NCBI RefSeq assembly: GCF_003716585.1
Contig: NZ_PTJO01000004.1
Location: 248,001-312,000 of the forward strand
Source: Corynebacterium alimapuense
Lineage (GTDB): Bacteria; Actinomycetota; Actinomycetes; Mycobacteriales; Mycobacteriaceae
Direction of reading: 5' to 3'
DNA length: 64,000 nucleotides
Shown here: piece by piece, positions 45,572 to 56,411 of the stretch
How positions within the stretch are numbered: position 1 is the stretch's first letter
How the letters are laid out: each line of letters begins with the position of its first letter
The notes under the pieces: generated by a model
The model's database searches: none
Told to the model about the DNA's origin: nothing
What the model saw: the letters and a program-made list of their open reading frames with translations, nothing else
Program-made: the position numbers and the translations under genes

Positions 45572-47335
45572 TTATTGTTCTTCGACTACGGAGTCAGTGT
45601 CGATGAACTCTTCCACGATCTCTGCCGCCGAATCTTTAGCCACGTTATCAACCGGGGGACTCTGCACCGACTTGCGACGAGCGCGACGCTTTTTCCGCGG
45701 CGGAGGCAGCTGCCCTGCCGCACGAAGGTTGGCGACATGCTTTGCTAGGGCGTCGATAAGGTCGGGGACCTCGGCGACCTCCGGGACCACGTCGACGCGA
45801 AGCCCCATCTCCTTGGCAGTAGCCGCGGTCATCGGGCCAATACAGCCGATGACCGTGCGCTGATGCGGCTTGCCCGCAATTCCAACCAGGTTTTTCACCG
45901 TCGAGGATGAGGTGAAGCAGACCGCGTCGAAACCGCCGGATTTGATCAATTCGCGGATTTCCGCTGATGGCGGAGCAGCACGGACGGTGCGGTAGGCGAC
46001 GACATCGTCAACTTCCCAGCCGGATTCCAAAAGCCCGTCGACGAGGACTTCGGTGGCGATATCCGCACGCGGTAGCAACACTCTCCCGACTGGATCGAGG
46101 TCTTCGATGTAATCCGGGAATACTTCAACCAGCCCAGCTGCGTTTTGGCGGTTGCTCGGCGGCAACAATTCCGGAGTCATACCCAAATCGCGAATAGCTT
46201 GGGCAGTTTTCGAGCCAACTGCGGCCAAGTGGACGCCAGCAAACGACCTAGCATCCAGGCCGATCTCGACGATCTTTTCCCACACTGCGGCAACAGCGTT
46301 GACAGAGGTAAACACGATCCACTGGTAACGCCCCTCAACGATGCCCTTGATCGCACGTTCCATCTGCGCGGGGTTACGCGGCGGTTCCACCGAAATCGTG
46401 GGTACGGACTGCGGAATCGCACCGAAAGAAGACAGCCGAGCGCTCATCGGGCCAGCTTGTTCCTTGGTACGAGGCACCAGCACGCGCCAGCCATAGAGCG
46501 GGCGGTTTTCCCACCAGGAGTACTTGGTTCGGTCATCAACGCCCTTGCCCATGGTGACCACGAGTTGGCCGGGCAGATCCACGTCCAAGCGCCCCAAGGT
46601 GCCCAACGTGGCATCATGAGTGCGCTGTAGCCGGGTCGTGCCGTTGACGGTGACCGATAATGGGGTCTCCGGGCTCATCCCTCGGGCGATGAGCTCCTGC
46701 GCAATGGTGCTCAAATCTTCCGAGGTGGCTTGAAGTACCAGCGGCTGCGGGGCGCCAACTAACTGATCCCAATCGACGTGGCCGCAGGTGACATCGGCCT
46801 CGGTGTAGGTCGAGCCGAGTGCGATACCTGCGAAAGACGGGACCGTTGAGGGCAAGGACATTCCAGGAACAACCTGGAATTCCAACCCTAAAGCTGCCAC
46901 TGCGGCGATTTCCGCCATCGTGGTATCTCGGGTCAGAGGATTGCCCGCGACCAGTCGGACGACATCAGTCGAGGACTCGACGAGTGCGTCCTTGAGCTGC
47001 TGGGCGATCCCCGCGGGATCTTGAGCAACTGACACCCGAATATCAGCGGCAGTCGGCGGAGCCGGACGTACCGGGCGACGCCTGGCGCCAGCGGCTTTGG
47101 CCTCAGCGCAGATGCGCTCGTAATCAGCCTCTGCTGCGTCGAGCTTGTCTTGAGGAACAGGTAACGCAGCTGCCACGACCTCACGGACACCTGTAAGAAC
47201 AGATTCCTCGGTGATAGCTATTGTGGTTGCGGCGAGCACCTCTCGGGCACGGACGGTCAGCAGATCGGGGTTGCCGGGGCCAGCGCCGACGAAGACGATC
47301 TTTCCCGGCTGGGAGGTCTGAGGGACCATGCTCAT
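45572..47335 (-). CDS. hemD: Fused uroporphyrinogen III C-methyltransferase / uroporphyrinogen III synthase (CobA-HemD)
   Basis: The N-terminal half has [20 protein letters not shown], a SAM uroporphyrinogen methyltransferase signature, while the C-terminal half (from about residue 260) has the HemD fold with [13 protein letters not shown] and [14 protein letters not shown]. Such fusions are common in actinobacteria. The N-terminal domain is diverged from typical CobA after its start, so methylation activity needs proof. I use the Met at 47335; the frame is open to 47392. A basic tail KKRRARRK precedes an acidic C-terminus. Confidence 0.88.
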   Translation of the reverse strand: MSMVPQTSQPGKIVFVGAGPGNPDLLTVRAREVLAATTIAITEESVLTGVREVVAAALPVPQDKLDAAEADYERICAEAKAAGARRRPVRPAPPTAADIRVSVAQDPAGIAQQLKDALVESSTDVVRLVAGNPLTRDTTMAEIAAVAALGLEFQVVPGMSLPSTVPSFAGIALGSTYTEADVTCGHVDWDQLVGAPQPLVLQATSEDLSTIAQELIARGMSPETPLSVTVNGTTRLQRTHDATLGTLGRLDVDLPGQLVVTMGKGVDDRTKYSWWENRPLYGWRVLVPRTKEQAGPMSARLSSFGAIPQSVPTISVEPPRNPAQMERAIKGIVEGRYQWIVFTSVNAVAAVWEKIVEIGLDARSFAGVHLAAVGSKTAQAIRDLGMTPELLPPSNRQNAAGLVEVFPDYIEDLDPVGRVLLPRADIATEVLVDGLLESGWEVDDVVAYRTVRAAPPSAEIRELIKSGGFDAVCFTSSSTVKNLVGIAGKPHQRTVIGCIGPMTAATAKEMGLRVDVVPEVAEVPDLIDALAKHVANLRAAGQLPPPRKKRRARRKSVQSPPVDNVAKDSAAEIVEEFIDTDSVVEEQ

Positions 47336-47554
47336 ACGGATCATTTCTAGTGTCGGGCCCGCCGCCATAAACGGGCCGAGGATGGGTTTCACAACAGGTC
47401 AGGACACAAATGCACGCCCATCGCTAGCGATCACGATCAAGACCTTCGTCTCGATCGCCCGGCCCTAAAGGGGCCATATCGCTCACGGGGCGTTCACCGT
47501 GTGGTATTCACACCTTAAGTTAGGAACCCCTGAATACGAAAAACGTGGCTTTCG

Positions 47555-47926
47555 TTACCCGATGTATTGGGTGAGCTGCTGAGCGTAATGCTCTGCCTCA
47601 GAGGTAGAGATAATGATGTGATTGACGGTGGCCGAATCCAGATCTAAGACGATCCCTGGACCATGTCCGTGGCAAGCAGAAAAGGTGCTGTCGACGTCGC
47701 CTTCGGCCGTGGTGGTGTTGATAGTGCCGGTGACATCGTTAGGACGAGCCTGTGTGCCGCCAGCAGCCTTCTTCAGTGCGCCTGCGACCTCACAAGCATC
47801 AGCAACGACGGAGACCCCGGTGATGGCACGAATGGGAACAGACAGATGCGAACGGCGCGCAGAGATCTTCTCCCACCAATCAAGTCGGATGGTTACCTGT
47901 TGCTCAGTAATCTGGATTTTCGCCAT
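47555..47926 (-). CDS. Conserved hypothetical protein within the heme cluster
   Basis: A 123-residue soluble protein beginning MAKIQITEQQVTIRLDWWEKISARR and containing one cysteine pair (ADACE, FSACHGHGPG). The C-terminal SEAEHYAQQLTQYIG looks helical. It resembles small actinobacterial PH-like proteins with a basic strand-rich N-terminal part, but I cannot assign a family. It is 23 bp after hemC and 219 bp before hemD. Confidence 0.65.
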   Translation of the reverse strand: MAKIQITEQQVTIRLDWWEKISARRSHLSVPIRAITGVSVVADACEVAGALKKAAGGTQARPNDVTGTINTTTAEGDVDSTFSACHGHGPGIVLDLDSATVNHIIISTSEAEHYAQQLTQYIG

Positions 47927-47949
47927 GATGGGCCTTAATACTAGTAGAT

Positions 47950-48849
47950 TCAGCCCGGATTACTGATTGCCATTACCTCGGCAGCACCGCGCGAGATCAA
48001 ATCTCTAGCAGCCTGTTCACCGACCTCGACTGGATCCGAACCGGAGACAGTACAGGTCAGTTGGGTGTGCCCATCGAGGGAAAACACGCCAGCGTTCAAC
48101 GTGATGACACCATTAACGATGCTCGAGTGCGCCGCCACTGGCGCGGTGCAACCAGCTTCAAGGCGATTGAGCACGATCCGTTCGGCAACTGCGCCGGTGT
48201 AGGCGACGGAATCAACCAGAGAGTCAATTGCGGCCCGGGCCTGTGCGTCATCGGCACGACATTCAATTGCCAATGCTCCCTGAGCCGGAGCCGGGATGAT
48301 GGTCTCCGGGGAAAATACCTCGGTAGCTCGGTCGCCCTGCCCTACTCGAGATAGCCCGGCAAAGGCCAACACCACGGCGTCTAGTTCACCGGAGGTCACC
48401 TTGCCCATCCGGGTATCGATGTTGCCACGCAAGGGACGGATGTCCAGGTCGGGACGTCGCGCTCGAAGCTGAGAGATCCGGCGCGGTGCAGAAGTACCGA
48501 CCTTCGCTCCGTGCGGAAGCTGCTCGAGGGTGAGCCCATCACGAGCGATCAGTGCCTCACGGTTATCTGCGCGAACTGGAACTATCAGATGGAAGCGCTC
48601 GTCCGAGGCTGTCGGTAAATCCTTGAAGGAATGAACGGCAATATCGCATTCATGATTGGCCAAAGAGTCGCGGAGAGCCTGGGTAAAGACACCGACTCCA
48701 ATACGCTCGACGGGCGCCATATTGACGTCCCCCGCGGTGGTAACGATGTGCAGCTCTGCAGCAAAACCAGCCGCGATCAGTGCATCACGCATGTGCCCGG
48801 ACTGAGTGGTTGCCAGCTTCGAGCCGCGCGTTCCAATCTTCAAAGTCAT
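47950..48849 (-). CDS. hemC: Hydroxymethylbilane synthase (porphobilinogen deaminase)
   Basis: I start at [13 protein letters not shown] (299 residues, family length) with AAGGAA upstream; the open frame extends 19 codons and overlaps hemA. The protein has SFKDLPT for substrate binding and the dipyrromethane-cofactor cysteine in [12 protein letters not shown]. It polymerises four porphobilinogens. hemA and hemC are coupled, with the ribosome site inside the hemA 3' end. Confidence 0.96.
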   Translation of the reverse strand: MTLKIGTRGSKLATTQSGHMRDALIAAGFAAELHIVTTAGDVNMAPVERIGVGVFTQALRDSLANHECDIAVHSFKDLPTASDERFHLIVPVRADNREALIARDGLTLEQLPHGAKVGTSAPRRISQLRARRPDLDIRPLRGNIDTRMGKVTSGELDAVVLAFAGLSRVGQGDRATEVFSPETIIPAPAQGALAIECRADDAQARAAIDSLVDSVAYTGAVAERIVLNRLEAGCTAPVAAHSSIVNGVITLNAGVFSLDGHTQLTCTVSGSDPVEVGEQAARDLISRGAAEVMAISNPG

Positions 48850-48853
48850 GTTC

Positions 48854-50197
48854 TCAGAGTTCCTTTTCATTGATGCCGATTTTTCCTTCGGGCAGGTCTG
48901 ACACATCGACTGCGACGGCGGTGCCCTCCGCTGCTAGCCCAAATAGTTCTTGAAGTGCAGATTCATAGGAAACAACCCCAGATTCAGCAGCGAGCTTTTT
49001 CACTCGCACCGTCGGCTGGTGGAGCAGCTTATCGACGACCCGGCGTACCGTCCGAGTTACTTCTTCGAAATCCGACTCTTCCATCGTGCTCGTTCGTGAG
49101 CGCAGGCGTTCCAGCTCTGCATCCACCAGCTGAGCAGCATGTCGCCGCAAAGCAGAAACAGCCGGCACAACATCTCGAACTCGCTGTTCGGAACTGTAGG
49201 AATCAAGTTCTTCAGCGACGATATTGAGCGCCTCTTGGTGCCCAATCGCGTGTTCGCCGCGGCCGGATATCGTCTGGTGCAGGCGTTCAATATTGACCAA
49301 ATGAACCCCGGCCAGAGCAGCGGTGTCATCATCGATATCGCGCGGCATAGACAAATCAATCAGCGTGAGACCTGCATGCCTTTGCTCGGGGACATCCGCA
49401 GCAGTGATGGTGAAATCATCTGCTCCGGTAGCCGAGACTGCTAGATCAACTCCAGAAAGAGCACCCGCACGGTCTTCGAAATTCACGACTTCGGCTGGCA
49501 CTCCAGCTTCTCTGGAATGCTCTGCGAGCCGTTCTGCGCGGGAACGAGTTCGGTTAGCGATGACCAGCTGATCAACTCCGAGTTTGCCTAGGTAGGTAGC
49601 TGCCAATGAGGCCATCGCACCGGCACCAAGCACCAACGCGCGGCGTCCACGGAGATTGTCCACGCCAAGATGACCTAGCGCCTCATCTACAGCCACCGAC
49701 ACCATCGAGGCGCCCGCATCATCGACATCAGTCTCGGCGTGTACGCGCTTGCCGGTATGCAGCGCAGACTGAGCCAAGGAATGCAGGGCAGGTCCAACGG
49801 CACCTTTTCCTGCGGCCTCTTGATAGGCAGTGCGCACTTGGCCAATGATCTGCTGTTCGCCTACGACCATCGAATCCAAGCCTGCAGCCACCACCATCAT
49901 GTGTTCCGCGGCGGCGTCGGCATAACGAACATAGAGGTAACCACGAAGAGTATCGATATCGACATCAGAGATTTCATGGAGCACCTCCACTACGTCTTGG
50001 ACTCCCGAGTGAAAAGAACTGGTTACCGAGTAGATCTCCAGCCGGTTGCAAGTGGAGACAATCATCGCTTCACTGAGCGCGGGACGTTGCACGAGCTTGG
50101 TGGTGGTGTCATTGCGGATTGTCTCATCCATGCTCAATTTCTCGAGCAAAGCTACCGGCGCCGATCGGTGAGACATTCCCACGACAAGCACACTCAC
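48854..50197 (-). CDS. hemA: Glutamyl-tRNA reductase
   Basis: Start at the GTG giving [15 protein letters not shown], with GAAGG upstream at 6 nt; the frame is open further. The 447-residue protein has the catalytic cysteine in [10 protein letters not shown], the NADPH motif [13 protein letters not shown] and [13 protein letters not shown] at the C-terminus. It starts the C5 pathway of heme synthesis and is the first gene in the long minus-strand heme block. Confidence 0.96.
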   Translation of the reverse strand: MSVLVVGMSHRSAPVALLEKLSMDETIRNDTTTKLVQRPALSEAMIVSTCNRLEIYSVTSSFHSGVQDVVEVLHEISDVDIDTLRGYLYVRYADAAAEHMMVVAAGLDSMVVGEQQIIGQVRTAYQEAAGKGAVGPALHSLAQSALHTGKRVHAETDVDDAGASMVSVAVDEALGHLGVDNLRGRRALVLGAGAMASLAATYLGKLGVDQLVIANRTRSRAERLAEHSREAGVPAEVVNFEDRAGALSGVDLAVSATGADDFTITAADVPEQRHAGLTLIDLSMPRDIDDDTAALAGVHLVNIERLHQTISGRGEHAIGHQEALNIVAEELDSYSSEQRVRDVVPAVSALRRHAAQLVDAELERLRSRTSTMEESDFEEVTRTVRRVVDKLLHQPTVRVKKLAAESGVVSYESALQELFGLAAEGTAVAVDVSDLPEGKIGINEKEL

Positions 50198-50311
50198 GTT
50201 TACCTTCACCGCTTTCAGCATTGACAGACCCCGTGGCGTGGCGCACCTCCGGAGCGGATCAAACAAAAGGATACCCCCGACAGCACTGAAAACCGTATCG
50301 ATGCCCGCACC

Positions 50312-50587
50312 CTACACCCGACGGGGGTCTGGAACGGTGTGCGGAGGCTCCCCCACCAGCGCCTGCGCCAATTCCGCATCATCGACTTCCCAGCAAGCAA
50401 ATTCTTCACCATCAATGACCACTACGGGGACGCGGTCACCAAACTCCACCGCCAAGCCCCGGTCCTCATCGACGTCGAGAATCTCCAAAACTGCACCCGC
50501 GGATTCGACTACCGGAGCAATCTGCGCGGCGACCCTGGCGCATGATCCGCACGAGGCTCGAACCATCAGCTCCACTGTGTGTGACAT
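50312..50587 (-). CDS. Glutaredoxin-like small thiol protein
   Basis: The 91-residue thioredoxin-fold protein has the active site CGSC in RASCGSCARVAAQIAP and the cis-Pro segment DRVPVVVIDGEE. This matches the short glutaredoxin-like (DUF836) proteins found upstream of hemA in actinobacteria. It is probably a mycothiol- or thioredoxin-linked redox protein. Divergent from the serB-like gene. Confidence 0.85.
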   Translation of the reverse strand: MSHTVELMVRASCGSCARVAAQIAPVVESAGAVLEILDVDEDRGLAVEFGDRVPVVVIDGEEFACWEVDDAELAQALVGEPPHTVPDPRRV

Positions 50588-50737
50588 GACTACTCGCTTC
50601 CTGCTGTGAACCCGACTAGGCGATCGCGATCTGACCCCTGCGTCATAATGATGTGGAGCCTACGATAGACACGATACCGAGCCGAGGAATGGCCGCCGAA
50701 CATACGCACGGCAAATCCCCGGAACCGACAGAAAGGC

Positions 50738-51826
50738 ATGGACACCGCAGTGGATCCGATGAACAGCGAATCCTCTTTCCCAGGTTCCCCACAAGAGTTC
50801 CTGGCCAGCTGGAGCGCCTCCCGTGGCAACTTGCGTAGGTTCCTCGAAGACCGAGCCCTGCCACCAATCGATGAACAGTCCCAGCGAGCTGCCGGAGAGG
50901 CTTCAGCCGCAGCTGCGGTAGAAGAGACCTTCGGCATCGAGCTCGATGCCTTCTCCTCCGGAGTGGATTCGGTTTCCGGCTCTATTCAGGCTGCCGGCGG
51001 GATCCATATCAGCATCCCGGACCCGGATATTCCGCAAGATATCGGCGCAGCTGCCTTCTTCGATGTGGATAACACCCTGATTCAGGGCTCATCCATGGTC
51101 GTATTTGCACTCGGCCTGGCACGCAAACGCTACTTCCGTTTCTCAGAGGTCGTCCCCATTGCTTGGAAGCAGCTTAAATTCCGATTCACTGGCTCTGAAA
51201 ATGCGGGAGACGTCGCGATTGGCCGCAATCAAGCCTTGGAATTCATCAAGGGCAAAGATGTCGCCGATTTGGTCGAGTTATGCGAAGAGATCGTGGATTC
51301 TTCCATGATCGAAAAGGCTTGGCCCGGCACTCGGGAACTCGCCCAATTGCATTTGGCTGCGGGACACCAGGTTTGGCTGGTCTCTGCGACACCAGTACAG
51401 CTGGCCCAGATTCTCGCTCGGCGTTTCGGATTTACCGGAGCATTAGGCACTGTGGCGGAGGTAGAGGATGGAAAATTCACTGGTCGCTTAGTCGGTGACA
51501 TCCTGCACGGTCCCGGAAAAAAGCACGCAGTGGCAGCTCTAGCAGCCATCGAGCAATTAGATCTAGCTCGTTGTACCGCCTATTCAGACTCGATCAACGA
51601 CATTCCCATGCTCTCCATGGTGGGCACCGCAGTGGCCATCAACCCAGACAAAAAGCTCAGCCAGGAAGCTGCACGCCGTGGCTGGCAGGTTCGCGATTAT
51701 CGCAGCCTACGTCGCGCAGTCCGCGCCTTCGGCCTGCCAGCGTTGGCAACCGCAGCATTTAGCCTCGGAAGCTGGCGGATGTTCCACCGGGGCCAGCCGG
51801 AGCAGCCGGACCAGCGACCTTCCTAG
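50738..51826 (+). CDS. serB: HAD-IB family phosphatase (SerB-like)
   Basis: In the 362-residue protein the HAD motif I is [10 protein letters not shown] (near residue 108), motif II is WLVSATP, and motif IV/III is [13 protein letters not shown] disordered Ala/Ser-rich N-terminal extension of about 95 residues precedes it. The family removes phosphate from phosphoserine or similar small molecules, and the actinobacterial homologue in this position is annotated SerB1-like. The first ATG is used; a second at 50759 is possible. Confidence 0.85.
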   Translation: MDTAVDPMNSESSFPGSPQEFLASWSASRGNLRRFLEDRALPPIDEQSQRAAGEASAAAAVEETFGIELDAFSSGVDSVSGSIQAAGGIHISIPDPDIPQDIGAAAFFDVDNTLIQGSSMVVFALGLARKRYFRFSEVVPIAWKQLKFRFTGSENAGDVAIGRNQALEFIKGKDVADLVELCEEIVDSSMIEKAWPGTRELAQLHLAAGHQVWLVSATPVQLAQILARRFGFTGALGTVAEVEDGKFTGRLVGDILHGPGKKHAVAALAAIEQLDLARCTAYSDSINDIPMLSMVGTAVAINPDKKLSQEAARRGWQVRDYRSLRRAVRAFGLPALATAAFSLGSWRMFHRGQPEQPDQRPS

Positions 51827-51833
51827 AAATAGA

Positions 51834-51880
51834 ATTAGCCGCCGCCCACTCCCCAAAGGGAATAGACGGCGGCTAATTTT
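51834..51880. terminator. Bidirectional terminator between serB and the bS22-like gene
   Basis: An 11-bp perfect stem (51834-51844 with 51867-51877) with a 22-nt loop is followed by TTTT on the plus strand and ATTCTATTTC on the minus strand. Confidence 0.85.
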
Positions 51881-51893
51881 CAAACCCGAAGGT

Positions 51894-51995
51894 TTATTTG
51901 CCCAATTTACGACGCTGAACGCGGGTGCGTCGCAACATCTTGCGGTGCTTCTTCTTGGACATGCGCTTGCGGCGCTTCTTGATGACAGAACCCAT
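51894..51995 (-). CDS. 33-residue basic ribosomal protein (AURKAIP1/COX24 domain, bS22 type)
   Basis: A short frame reads [20 protein letters not shown] and ends [12 protein letters not shown]. About half of the residues are Lys or Arg. This exactly fits the tiny AURKAIP1/COX24-domain proteins conserved in actinobacteria, identified as ribosomal protein bS22 in mycobacteria. On the minus strand AGGAAACCCC precedes the ATG. It is easily missed because of its length. Confidence 0.92.
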   Translation of the reverse strand: MGSVIKKRRKRMSKKKHRKMLRRTRVQRRKLGK

Positions 51996-52249
51996 GGGGT
52001 TTCCTCATTTCGTCGTGATGTACGTACGTAACCTGCCGACTTATCCACGGATCGATTAAAAATGTCCGTCACCGAGGTGCACGCTCGGCGCAAACGAATT
52101 GTCGGCACGAATGGGAACCATCATACCGGCATAGGTGGCAGTGCTAAAAATCCGGGTCACTAAAGGAATGCGAAAAGCCGCCTGAAGCCCCAGCCTCAAG
52201 ACAAAGGCAGATGCTGCAGACGGCAATAAGAAGCTAAAAAGCCCTCGTT

Positions 52250-52441
52250 CTAGCCGACCTCGTAGTACGAGGAATCAAGGTAGTCGTTGACTGCCTTCTC
52301 ATGGACCCGGAAAGACCGGCCCACGCGCACCGCTGGTAGGTCACCTGCGTGAACTAAGCGGTAAACGGTCATCTTAGAAACGCGCATAATCTCCGCAACT
52401 TCAGCGACCGTCAAAAACGAACCTTTGTCTACATTAGCCAT
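52250..52441 (-). CDS. Excisionase-type HTH DNA-binding protein (BldC-like)
   Basis: The 63-residue protein is a single MerR/excisionase-type winged HTH: FLTVAEVAEIMRVSKMTVYRLVHAGDLPAVRVGRSFRVHEKAV. Proteins of this size between proC and the bS22 gene are conserved in actinobacteria and related to the developmental regulator BldC. It is not part of a phage here. Its targets are unknown. Confidence 0.88.
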   Translation of the reverse strand: MANVDKGSFLTVAEVAEIMRVSKMTVYRLVHAGDLPAVRVGRSFRVHEKAVNDYLDSSYYEVG

Positions 52442-52548
52442 ATACGTTACAACCCTTCGGCAAGCGGCGCGCTGCGGGCTTCCCCTCCCACAGATCGGAC
52501 ACGCGCGTGCTTGGACAAGCTTAGCGTGAATAGTGTGACAGGTGCGAC

Positions 52549-53406
52549 CTAAGAGTCTGAATCTTCGTCAAAATTGCTCTCCCTCGGTGCCTTAGAAGCC
52601 TCTCCCAACTTCATAGAACGCTTCGCACAGGCTTCAGTGGCCCGATAGAATGCCCCTCGAATACCGGATTCCTCCAGCTCACGAAGCGCAGCTACGGTGG
52701 TTCCAGCCGGGGATGACACATTGGCTCGGAGGGTGGCGGGATCAGATCCCGATTCTGCGAGCATGATGCCGGCTCCGGCAGCCGAGGTGGTCACTAGCTT
52801 TTCTGCGACTTGTCGGGTCAATCCGAGAGACACACCCGCGTCGACGAGAGCCTCAGCCACGAGGAAGAAATATGCCGGGGAAGAACCTGACAGGGCGGTA
52901 ACCGCATCCATATCTGATTCCGCAACGGGGACAACTTCACCGACTGCAGAAAGTAGCGCCGTAGCCTCTTCGGCCTGTTCCTTGGTGACGAAGCGGCCAG
53001 TGGCCATTGCGTTCATGCCGCGGCCTACCAGCATCGGAGTATTAGGCATCACCCGAATGATCGGGGTTCCGGCGACTACGACGTCTTCCATAGCCGCTAG
53101 AGACAGACCTGCAGCCATGGAAACCAAAACCGTCGGGTCATCGTTGTTTTCCACTGCTTCGGAGATTTCCGCGAGCAGATCCAACACACCTTTGGGCTTG
53201 ACGCATAAAAAGACCACATCTGCGCTCTCGACAGCCTGCTCGTTGTCCGTGAGGTCTTTGACCCCATAGGTCTCCCGCAGCTGCTGCCCACGATCGCTAT
53301 TGCGATTAGTCACGGTAATCGATTGGGGATCGATGCCTGAATTGATGAGACCGGCGATTAACGCTTCGCCGATCTTTCCGCCTCCGAGTACTACCAGATT
53401 GCTCAT
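52549..53406 (-). CDS. proC: Pyrroline-5-carboxylate reductase
   Basis: The protein begins [20 protein letters not shown], an NAD(P)-binding motif, and has the ProC segment [17 protein letters not shown] and a C-terminal dimer domain with [15 protein letters not shown]. It makes the last step of proline synthesis. The ATG at 53406 fits the family; four upstream codons are open. Confidence 0.95.
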   Translation of the reverse strand: MSNLVVLGGGKIGEALIAGLINSGIDPQSITVTNRNSDRGQQLRETYGVKDLTDNEQAVESADVVFLCVKPKGVLDLLAEISEAVENNDDPTVLVSMAAGLSLAAMEDVVVAGTPIIRVMPNTPMLVGRGMNAMATGRFVTKEQAEEATALLSAVGEVVPVAESDMDAVTALSGSSPAYFFLVAEALVDAGVSLGLTRQVAEKLVTTSAAGAGIMLAESGSDPATLRANVSSPAGTTVAALRELEESGIRGAFYRATEACAKRSMKLGEASKAPRESNFDEDSDS

Positions 53407-53482
53407 GGCAACCACCATGCCACACAGCGGCGACCTTCGCGGTAATCACCTAGCTGCGCGTAAGAAGTCCGCTCTGCTGAGC

Positions 53483-54454
53483 TTAAAGGGCAACGATAAG
53501 CAGTGGACCGAAGGTCATCAGTCCGCCTACGATAGCCGCCAGGAACATTGAGAGCCCATCATTGGCAGTGCGCAGCATCTTTACCGTCCCGACCATGGCA
53601 ACGGTCACGACAACGGCCAGAGCTGCGACGATTGCCCAGGAGAGGTTTGCCCACAGTAGTTCGAAACCCTTGAACACTACCGCGCCCAACACGACACCGA
53701 TCAGAGATAGCAACACGACCCCCACTACCGAGGTATGTTCCTGATCGCCGAGACTGTCCTCAGCTTCTTCGGTGGGTGCTTCCTCAGCGAGGCGGTCTGT
53801 TGATTCTTCTACAACTAACGGAGTCGGTTCCTGCGCGACTTTCGGGATTTCTCCAGTCTCATCAACTGATAGTCCTCCACGCGGTTCTACAGGCGACTTT
53901 GAGACCTGAGCAGAATCTCCTGATGCTGGAGACTCCACATCTTCAATTTTCTGCAGGACAACCGTTGCATCGGTAGCAGGAGTGGCCTTAGCAGTTCCAG
54001 TAGAACTGGACTGTTCCTTTGCAGGATCTGTCGACTTCTGCGTGGGCTGAATCGAAGCGGGCTTCGTCTCCTTCGGAGATGAGGCTTCCTCCTTGGCTGG
54101 AACTACCGGAGCCTTTTTGGGTTCCGACACTGCTGCCTTTTTCTCAGCAGAAGTACCGGTCGAAGTATCGACGGAAGGAGCAGCCTTGGAAGCCGCTGAG
54201 GGGGCCTTGACCTCTGAGGTAGCGGTCGAAGCCTTCGCATCTACGGATTTCGCTGGAGCATCAATCGGGACGGAAGAATGCCTCGACTCGGCAGGTTTTT
54301 CTTGGACTGCCGGAATCGAACCGGTGAGCTCAGCAATCGAGATGCCGCCCTCTTCGAGACTGCGGCGACGCCGACGCCGAGGCTTCTCAGCATTCGGGTT
54401 GTCATTGCTCGCACGGGCAAGCAATTCGGCAACAGTAAGCTGCTTGTCACTCAT
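53483..54454 (-). CDS. Ser/Thr/Pro/Ala-rich protein with C-terminal membrane helices
   Basis: Start at MSDKQLTVAELLARA because GAAAGGACG lies upstream. The 323-residue protein has a conserved N-terminal segment with [20 protein letters not shown] (about residues 22-45), a long low-complexity region rich in Ala, Lys, Ser and Glu (50-235), and three hydrophobic helices at the end (from VVGVVLLSLIGVVLGAVVF). It lies between ppx and proC as in other corynebacteria. Function unknown. Confidence 0.75.
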   Translation of the reverse strand: MSDKQLTVAELLARASNDNPNAEKPRRRRRRSLEEGGISIAELTGSIPAVQEKPAESRHSSVPIDAPAKSVDAKASTATSEVKAPSAASKAAPSVDTSTGTSAEKKAAVSEPKKAPVVPAKEEASSPKETKPASIQPTQKSTDPAKEQSSSTGTAKATPATDATVVLQKIEDVESPASGDSAQVSKSPVEPRGGLSVDETGEIPKVAQEPTPLVVEESTDRLAEEAPTEEAEDSLGDQEHTSVVGVVLLSLIGVVLGAVVFKGFELLWANLSWAIVAALAVVVTVAMVGTVKMLRTANDGLSMFLAAIVGGLMTFGPLLIVAL

Positions 54455-54456
54455 AG

Positions 54457-55416
54457 TCACGTCCTTTCCTGATGGACCGAATCGTCCAGGTCCAAGCCTT
54501 TGTCGATCCGACGGAGGATGACCCCCTCCCGCAATGCCCACGGGCAGATCTCGATCTTTTCAATCCCGAGCGCTCGCATACTGGCCTCAGCAACGAGCGC
54601 GCCGGCCACGATCTGATGAGAGCGATCAGAACTAATGCCCTCTAATTCAGCGCGGTCAGCAGCAGTCATCCGGGAGATGAATGCGATCAACTGACGAAGT
54701 CCTGGTGCAGTAAGCGTGCGCTGAACATAAGGACCAGCCGAACTCGGGGCTGCACCGGTAAGCCTGGCAAGGGTACGGAAAGTTTTAGAAGTGCCCACTG
54801 CAACGCCAGGGTCGCCATAGACGCGCATTTGCCGGGCGGGCTCGACCAACCCGGCGTCAATGTAATCGCGCAGCAGATTGATCTTTTTCCTCGCCGGCGG
54901 ATCGGTATCGAACCACTGGTGGGTCAATCGGCCAGCACCCAGATCCAATGAGACCGCAATATCTGGCAATTCATCAGAACCAGTAGATAGCTCCAAAGAA
55001 CCGCCACCGATATCTAGGTTGGTGATTCGCCCAGCAGACCAGCCGTACCAGCGACGGACTGCGAGAAAGGTCAACCGCGCTTCGTCCTCACCAGAGAGAA
55101 TCTCCAGCCGGACCCCGGTTTCTTTTTCCACATGATCCAAGACTTGTATCGAGTTGGTGGCAGAGCGAATCGCCGAAGTAGCAAACGACAGGAGCTCCTG
55201 ACACCCAAGGGTCTCAGCCAGCTCTGCTGCCTCCCCGACGGCTTTAGTCAGCTTGCGCAGACCTTTGTCGTCGATGGCACCATCGTCGTCGATGAGTTCC
55301 ACGAGCCGTAGCGTCGTCTTCCAGTCACTCATGGGAGCCGGCCGCCCACCGTTACGGGCGTCCACTGCCACGAGGTGGACAGTATTGCTGCCCACGTCCA
55401 ATACACCTAGTCGCAC
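54457..55416 (-). CDS. ppx: Ppx/GppA family exopolyphosphatase / pppGpp phosphatase
   Basis: The 319-residue protein has the ASKHA phosphate loops [15 protein letters not shown] and [11 protein letters not shown] and the family segment [12 protein letters not shown]. It corresponds to the short mycobacterial-type Ppx1. It hydrolyses polyphosphate and sometimes pppGpp. Its stop overlaps the next gene's ribosome site region by a few bases. Confidence 0.92.
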   Translation of the reverse strand: MRLGVLDVGSNTVHLVAVDARNGGRPAPMSDWKTTLRLVELIDDDGAIDDKGLRKLTKAVGEAAELAETLGCQELLSFATSAIRSATNSIQVLDHVEKETGVRLEILSGEDEARLTFLAVRRWYGWSAGRITNLDIGGGSLELSTGSDELPDIAVSLDLGAGRLTHQWFDTDPPARKKINLLRDYIDAGLVEPARQMRVYGDPGVAVGTSKTFRTLARLTGAAPSSAGPYVQRTLTAPGLRQLIAFISRMTAADRAELEGISSDRSHQIVAGALVAEASMRALGIEKIEICPWALREGVILRRIDKGLDLDDSVHQERT

Positions 55417-55450
55417 ACCTATCAGGGTAGACGGTCTACGGTGTGCAAGT

Positions 55451-56341
55451 GTGAATCACCCGCGCCAGAACCAGGTTTTTCTAGGTTTCCCCAAAACCTC
55501 CCCCGCCGGACGCCAAGTTGCCTCAGGCCGCGAGGTTGCCCCCGATTTCCCTCGAGAGTGGTTTGAGTTTGTCAATCCTGACGATCCTCTCCATCTCTTC
55601 CACGTCGACCTGACCTGGCTGGAATCGCATTGGAGCTGCCAGTTTGGGACAGAAGCTTGTCCTGGAATCGATGCCCAGCAATCTGATGTTGGTTGCTGCG
55701 TCCATGGTGCATATCTTGCCGATGAGACTGACCGGGACCAGCTTTACAATGCGGTTGCCGAAATGCCCGCTAAATACTGGCAACACCGCCCGAACGGGGT
55801 TGATGCGCATATAAACCAGGCAGATCCGACAGCTTTAGAGCCGTGGTTGGATTGGGATGAACTCGACGGAGATGACGGGGAACCGGAGCCTGCGCTGAAA
55901 ACGCTCACCATCGATGGTGCCTGCATTTTTGCCAATCGGAGTGGCTGGGCTACAGGTGCTGGATGTGCAATCCACCAATGGTCGGTTGAAGCAGGTAGAG
56001 ACCTCACCGTGGATAAGCCAGAGATCTGCTGGCAACTGCCACTGCGTCGCAATGAAGCCTACGAGGACCGCTCCGATGGCACCGAGATCCTGCGCACCGT
56101 CATCGGAGAATACGACCGCCGAGGTTGGGGCGGAGGTGGAGAAGACTTTGATTGGTATTGCACCGAGGACTCTGCCTGCCACACCAGCACGAAGCCCTTG
56201 TGGCAGGCCCAAGAGGCAGAATTGGTGGCGCTCATGGGCGCTGCTGCTTATGCAGTCTTAGCCGAGCACTGCCGTATTAGAGCGCAATTTCCGATCGCTG
56301 CGGCTCCCCACCCAGCCAGCCGTAAAGCAGGAAAAATCTAG
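55451..56341 (+). CDS. Conserved Cys-rich protein (Rv0495c-like, DUF3109-type)
   Basis: The GTG at 55451 gives 296 residues; the frame is open upstream but that part is antisense to ppx. Ten cysteines are visible, clustered as [42 protein letters not shown] and [10 protein letters not shown], a pattern suggesting Fe-S or Zn binding as in the DUF3109/YkgJ-like proteins. It is divergent from ppx and conserved next to regX3-senX3 in mycobacteria. Metal and function are not established from the sequence. Confidence 0.78.
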   Translation: MNHPRQNQVFLGFPKTSPAGRQVASGREVAPDFPREWFEFVNPDDPLHLFHVDLTWLESHWSCQFGTEACPGIDAQQSDVGCCVHGAYLADETDRDQLYNAVAEMPAKYWQHRPNGVDAHINQADPTALEPWLDWDELDGDDGEPEPALKTLTIDGACIFANRSGWATGAGCAIHQWSVEAGRDLTVDKPEICWQLPLRRNEAYEDRSDGTEILRTVIGEYDRRGWGGGGEDFDWYCTEDSACHTSTKPLWQAQEAELVALMGAAAYAVLAEHCRIRAQFPIAAAPHPASRKAGKI

Positions 56342-56411
56342 CGCTGCCAAGGCAGGCTGCCGAGGCTCTGACTCAGAACATCTCGGCAGCCGGTCCTCCT
56401 AACGCAGCTGT

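Noticed and set aside
47460..47480. GGCCC-TAAA-GGGGCC hairpin upstream of hemD as terminator
   Set aside because: Very short stem and no T-run; likely incidental in GC-rich DNA.
52250..52441. Phage excisionase marking a prophage
   Set aside because: It is the short BldC-like HTH protein conserved between proC and the bS22 gene in actinobacteria; there are no phage genes nearby.
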